In this document: piece after piece, positions 61,739 to 64,000 of the stretch
How positions within the stretch are numbered: the first letter of the stretch is position 1
Layout of the letters: the number at the start of each line of letters is the position of its first letter
The notes under the pieces: generated by a model
The model's database searches: none
The model's input: the letters and a program-made list of their open reading frames with translations, nothing else
What the model was told of the DNA's origin: nothing
From: Deltaproteobacteria bacterium
GTDB taxonomy: Bacteria; Myxococcota_A; Polyangia; GCA-2747355; JADLHG01
Length of the DNA stretch: 64,000 nucleotides
Assembly: GCA_020848905.1 (NCBI GenBank)
Contig: JADLHG010000083.1
Location: 124,001-188,000, forward strand
Direction: 5' to 3'
Made by a program: the position numbers and the translations under genes

Positions 61739-62605
61739 ATGATCGACGCACAAGGGTTTCAGATGTCGGCAGCTTCCAAGTCTCCTGGCCCGGTGGGCCC
61801 GCACGTTCCGCGGCAGGTGGCGCGGAGCCGGGCCAGCGAATGCCTCTCCGCGATGCTCGGGGCTGGGGCTCGCATGGAGATCTATCCTCTGGTGGACGAG
61901 CAGACAGTCCTGAGGGTGCCGCGCCGCACCGAGGAGCAGCTCATCGCGCAGTGGGGGAGCTCGGGGCGCAAGGCCCTGGCGACCGGGCAGGAGGTCTCGA
62001 CCGTCACCGATACGGAGCTCCACGACCTCGAGGCGGTGGAGGCCTTCATCGGCGCCTTCGTCCCCGACACGACGCCGCTGCCCGACCTGGATCTGGAGGG
62101 GAGCTTTCGCTACTACTCGCTGCAGCGGCGGGTCCGGGTGAGTCGCGACCTGCGCGTCTGCACCGCGCGCCTCCCCTCGCGGCAGAGCCGCAACAGTCTG
62201 GAGCGCTTCCTGCGCGACGTGCGGGACATGGTGTCGAGCCTCGGGCTGATGCCCGACCTCGCGGGAAAGGGCAACCTGGTGCTCGACCAGGCAGGTCACG
62301 TCAAGCTGATCGACATCAACAACTTCCGCCGGCTCGTCCCCGACGCGGAGGTCGAGCGCGTCCTCCCCCGGGACCTCGACGACTACGCCCTCGGGCGCAA
62401 GGACATCCGGCCGCTCCTGCCGCGAGATTTCGTGGACGACCTCGGCTATCCGATCGCCGACCTCAGCCTCGCCGCGCTGCGGAGCCTCGAGGTCCGGGCC
62501 CTCGGCCGCGAACACCGCGAGGTGGATCGGGACCCCTTCTACGCGCCGCTCACGAACGAGCGACGGCGCATCGTGCGCGCGCTCCTGCCGCGCGACGCCG
62601 CGTGA
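61739..62605 (+). CDS. Putative kinase-fold protein (unrecognised family)
   Basis: The ATG at 61739 gives 288 residues; the ATG at 61763 is an alternative. After a helical N-terminus, the segment LAGKGNLVLDQAGHVKLIDI resembles the catalytic-loop to DFG strand of protein-kinase-like enzymes (Asn, then Ile-Asp in place of Asp-Phe-Gly). SSLGLMPDLAGKGN resembles the preceding helix. The upstream part has TVLRVPRRTEEQLIAQW, where Arg/Lys near a beta strand could be the ATP-binding Lys region. Evidence is only visual, and the enzyme may be degenerate. It stands alone between the lipoprotein and the Cys-rich gene. Confidence 0.62.
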   Translation: MIDAQGFQMSAASKSPGPVGPHVPRQVARSRASECLSAMLGAGARMEIYPLVDEQTVLRVPRRTEEQLIAQWGSSGRKALATGQEVSTVTDTELHDLEAVEAFIGAFVPDTTPLPDLDLEGSFRYYSLQRRVRVSRDLRVCTARLPSRQSRNSLERFLRDVRDMVSSLGLMPDLAGKGNLVLDQAGHVKLIDINNFRRLVPDAEVERVLPRDLDDYALGRKDIRPLLPRDFVDDLGYPIADLSLAALRSLEVRALGREHREVDRDPFYAPLTNERRRIVRALLPRDAA

Positions 62606-62638
62606 GGAGCGTCGCGTCCCCGGGGCCCGCCGAGAGCC

Positions 62639-63178
62639 CTACTGCGGCACGCACATGCCGTACTGCGGGTAGGGTTTGACCGGAGCGCAGCGCTGGCCTC
62701 CGCCGCAGTCGCTCGCCGTCGGGTCGCACCATTTGCGGCAGGTCCCCGGAGGTGCGTCGCCCGCGCAGCCGTGTCCCGGCGCGCACTCGGCGCTCGTCTG
62801 GCACGCCCCCCCCACACCCGTCTTGCCGGCGGGACAGACGCAGGCCGTCCCCTTCGTCGACAGGACGTAGCAGCCTCCACCGCCGGAGCACCCGGCTCCC
62901 GTCATCGGGGAGCAGCTCGTGACGGTGCCGGCCGCGGTGCAGTTCCCCGCCGCTCCGGTGTCGTCGGCGGGCGCAGTCGGGCCATCTCCGACGAGGATCC
63001 CGAGGTCCCTGCGCCCCGACGTGCCCCGGTCGGGAACCGGCGTCGTACGGCCGTCCCTTCGCGGTCGGGAGGGCGCCTCGCCCGGACACGCCGTCAGTGC
63101 GATGCCCACGGAGAGCAGCACGAGGAAGGCGACCGCGCGACGGAGAGCGAAGCTGAAAGAGCGGGGAGGCATGGGCAT
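62639..63178 (-). CDS. Cys-rich lipoprotein with Asp-rich linker
   Basis: The 179-residue protein has a signal peptide and lipobox (FLVLLSVGIALTAC). A linker with spaced Asp follows (TTPVPDRGTSGRRDLGILVG), then a domain of about 100 residues holding about a dozen Cys in pairs (GCSGGGGCYVLS, CVCPAGKTG, CQTSAECAPGHGC, CRKWCDP). The pattern is like disulfide-knotted secreted proteins of Myxococcota. No homologous enzyme is known to me. It converges with the kinase-like gene (33-nt gap) and is divergent from the NYN gene. Confidence 0.78.
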   Translation of the reverse strand: MPMPPRSFSFALRRAVAFLVLLSVGIALTACPGEAPSRPRRDGRTTPVPDRGTSGRRDLGILVGDGPTAPADDTGAAGNCTAAGTVTSCSPMTGAGCSGGGGCYVLSTKGTACVCPAGKTGVGGACQTSAECAPGHGCAGDAPPGTCRKWCDPTASDCGGGQRCAPVKPYPQYGMCVPQ

Positions 63179-63283
63179 CGCCTGCGCCCAGTATACAGCG
63201 GAGCGCGGGCCAATCCACGCGCTATGCCTTGGTGCTCCAGGGTAGACATGCTATGGATTTCTTTTTGCCAAAGAGCGCGACCG

Positions 63284-64000
63284 ATGCCCATGGATGACGC
63301 ACCAAATATCGCCATTTTCTGCGACTTCGAAAACATCGCCATCGGCGCCCGCGACGCGAACTTCGATGCGTTCGACATCGGGCTGGCCCTGGCGCGACTG
63401 CTCGACAAGGGCAAGATCATCGTCAAGAAGGCCTATGCCGACTGGGAGCGCTACAAGTCCCATCGGCGCGCCATGCACGAGGCGGCCTTCGAGCTGATCG
63501 AGATCCCGCACGTGTCGTACTCGGGAAAGAACTCGGCGGACATCCGGCTGGTCGTGGATGCGCTGGACCTCTGTTACACGAAGTCGCACGTAGACACCTT
63601 CGTGGTCATGTCGGGGGACAGCGACTTCTCGCCGCTCGTCAGCAAGCTGCGGGAGAACAACAAGCAGGTCATCGGCCTCGGGGTGAAGAACTCGAGCAGC
63701 GACCTGTTGATCGAGAATTGCGACGACTTCATCTATTACGACGACCTCGTACGGATGAAGCAGAGCAGCGGCACGAAGGGTCGGGGGGGGCGCGGACGTG
63801 GCGGAGGCGGAGGCGGAGGCGGCAGCAAGGACGCGCCCAAGAAGCCCGCCACGAAGAAGTCGGAGGCGGCGGCGGCAGCGGCGGCGAAGAAGCCCGAGCT
63901 TCCCGCCGACGCGGCGGCGATGGGTCCGCCCGAAGGTCCCCGGCGGCCCGAGGCGGCGGAGGCTCCGCCGGCCCAGAACGGCGCCTCGGATGCCGACGAG
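63284..64000 (+). CDS. NYN-domain (LabA/DUF88-like) protein, C-terminus outside window
   Basis: The frame from ATG 63284 (or 63290) is open to the window end. Residues about 8-160 are a PIN-like NYN domain: AIFCDFENIAIGARDANF (Asp14, Glu16, Asn17), GKNSADIRLVVDALDLC and FVVMSGDSDFSPLVSKLREN carry the conserved acidic residues of the nuclease centre. The tail begins with an RGG/Gly-rich stretch (KGRGGRGRGGGGGGGGSK), then Lys/Ala repeats, typical of RNA-binding disordered regions. LabA-like members often end in an OST-HTH domain, which would be past the window. It is likely an RNA-processing or regulatory endonuclease. Confidence 0.88.
   Translation, partial: MPMDDAPNIAIFCDFENIAIGARDANFDAFDIGLALARLLDKGKIIVKKAYADWERYKSHRRAMHEAAFELIEIPHVSYSGKNSADIRLVVDALDLCYTKSHVDTFVVMSGDSDFSPLVSKLRENNKQVIGLGVKNSSSDLLIENCDDFIYYDDLVRMKQSSGTKGRGGRGRGGGGGGGGSKDAPKKPATKKSEAAAAAAAKKPELPADAAAMGPPEGPRRPEAAEAPPAQNGASDADE

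Overview
The window is very GC-rich and gene-dense, with third positions almost always G or C. It reads as chromosome of a myxobacterium-like organism (Myxococcota, formerly Deltaproteobacteria). The support is three proteins with MYXO-CTERM-type tails (26.2, 33.1 and 45.8 kb), a Myxococcus-type Cys-rich repeat (57.9 kb), many lipoproteins with Asp/Pro-rich linkers, several two-component genes and an Oar-like TonB-dependent receptor. No species is claimed. No rRNA, tRNA or CRISPR array was seen.

Left part (1-36 kb), core-like. A histidine kinase, response regulator and HEAT-repeat operon diverges from a second response regulator across an AT-rich palindrome. Next come a GT2 glycosyltransferase, a small roadblock-like protein, smpB and a ComF-type gene. 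A lipoprotein/DUF4912/GH57 operon looks like alpha-glucan branching metabolism. Several exported proteins of unknown role follow, then a complete TPR-TonB-ExbB-ExbD-ExbD operon, a 1027-residue hydrolase-like lipoprotein and a B12-binding radical SAM protein. A di-iron metallo-beta-lactamase-fold sensor is paired with a hybrid kinase. An M23 peptidase and a DUF885 protein end this part.

Middle (36-43 kb): an FHA protein, an unknown gene, and a five-gene efflux operon (MacB-type ATPase, TolC, membrane fusion protein, two FtsX/MacB permeases).

Accessory region (43-55 kb): a REP-associated tyrosine transposase (RAYT) gene is flanked by inverted arrays of a short hairpin repeat built around CCCCGGTG(C)GGGG. 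A related 230-bp element with 14-bp perfect terminal inverted repeats lies beside it, and a solitary copy lies 9 kb away. In two genes the repeat supplies the stop codon, so both proteins end in PHRG. The region also carries small stand-alone genes (SRPBCC, methyltransferase, DUF1697, AlkD-like, DUF1059-cupin) and a two-component pair that is decaying in both members.

Right part (55-64 kb): an Oar-like TonB-dependent receptor is translationally coupled to a Cys-rich lipoprotein, and a paralogue of that lipoprotein lies 3 kb away. Beyond are a tail-anchored protein with an 18-nt coding repeat, a kinase-like protein, a Cys-rich lipoprotein and an NYN-domain protein that runs off the window. The best candidate for an under-described system is the RAYT with its repeat family and the use of the repeats as gene 3' ends.
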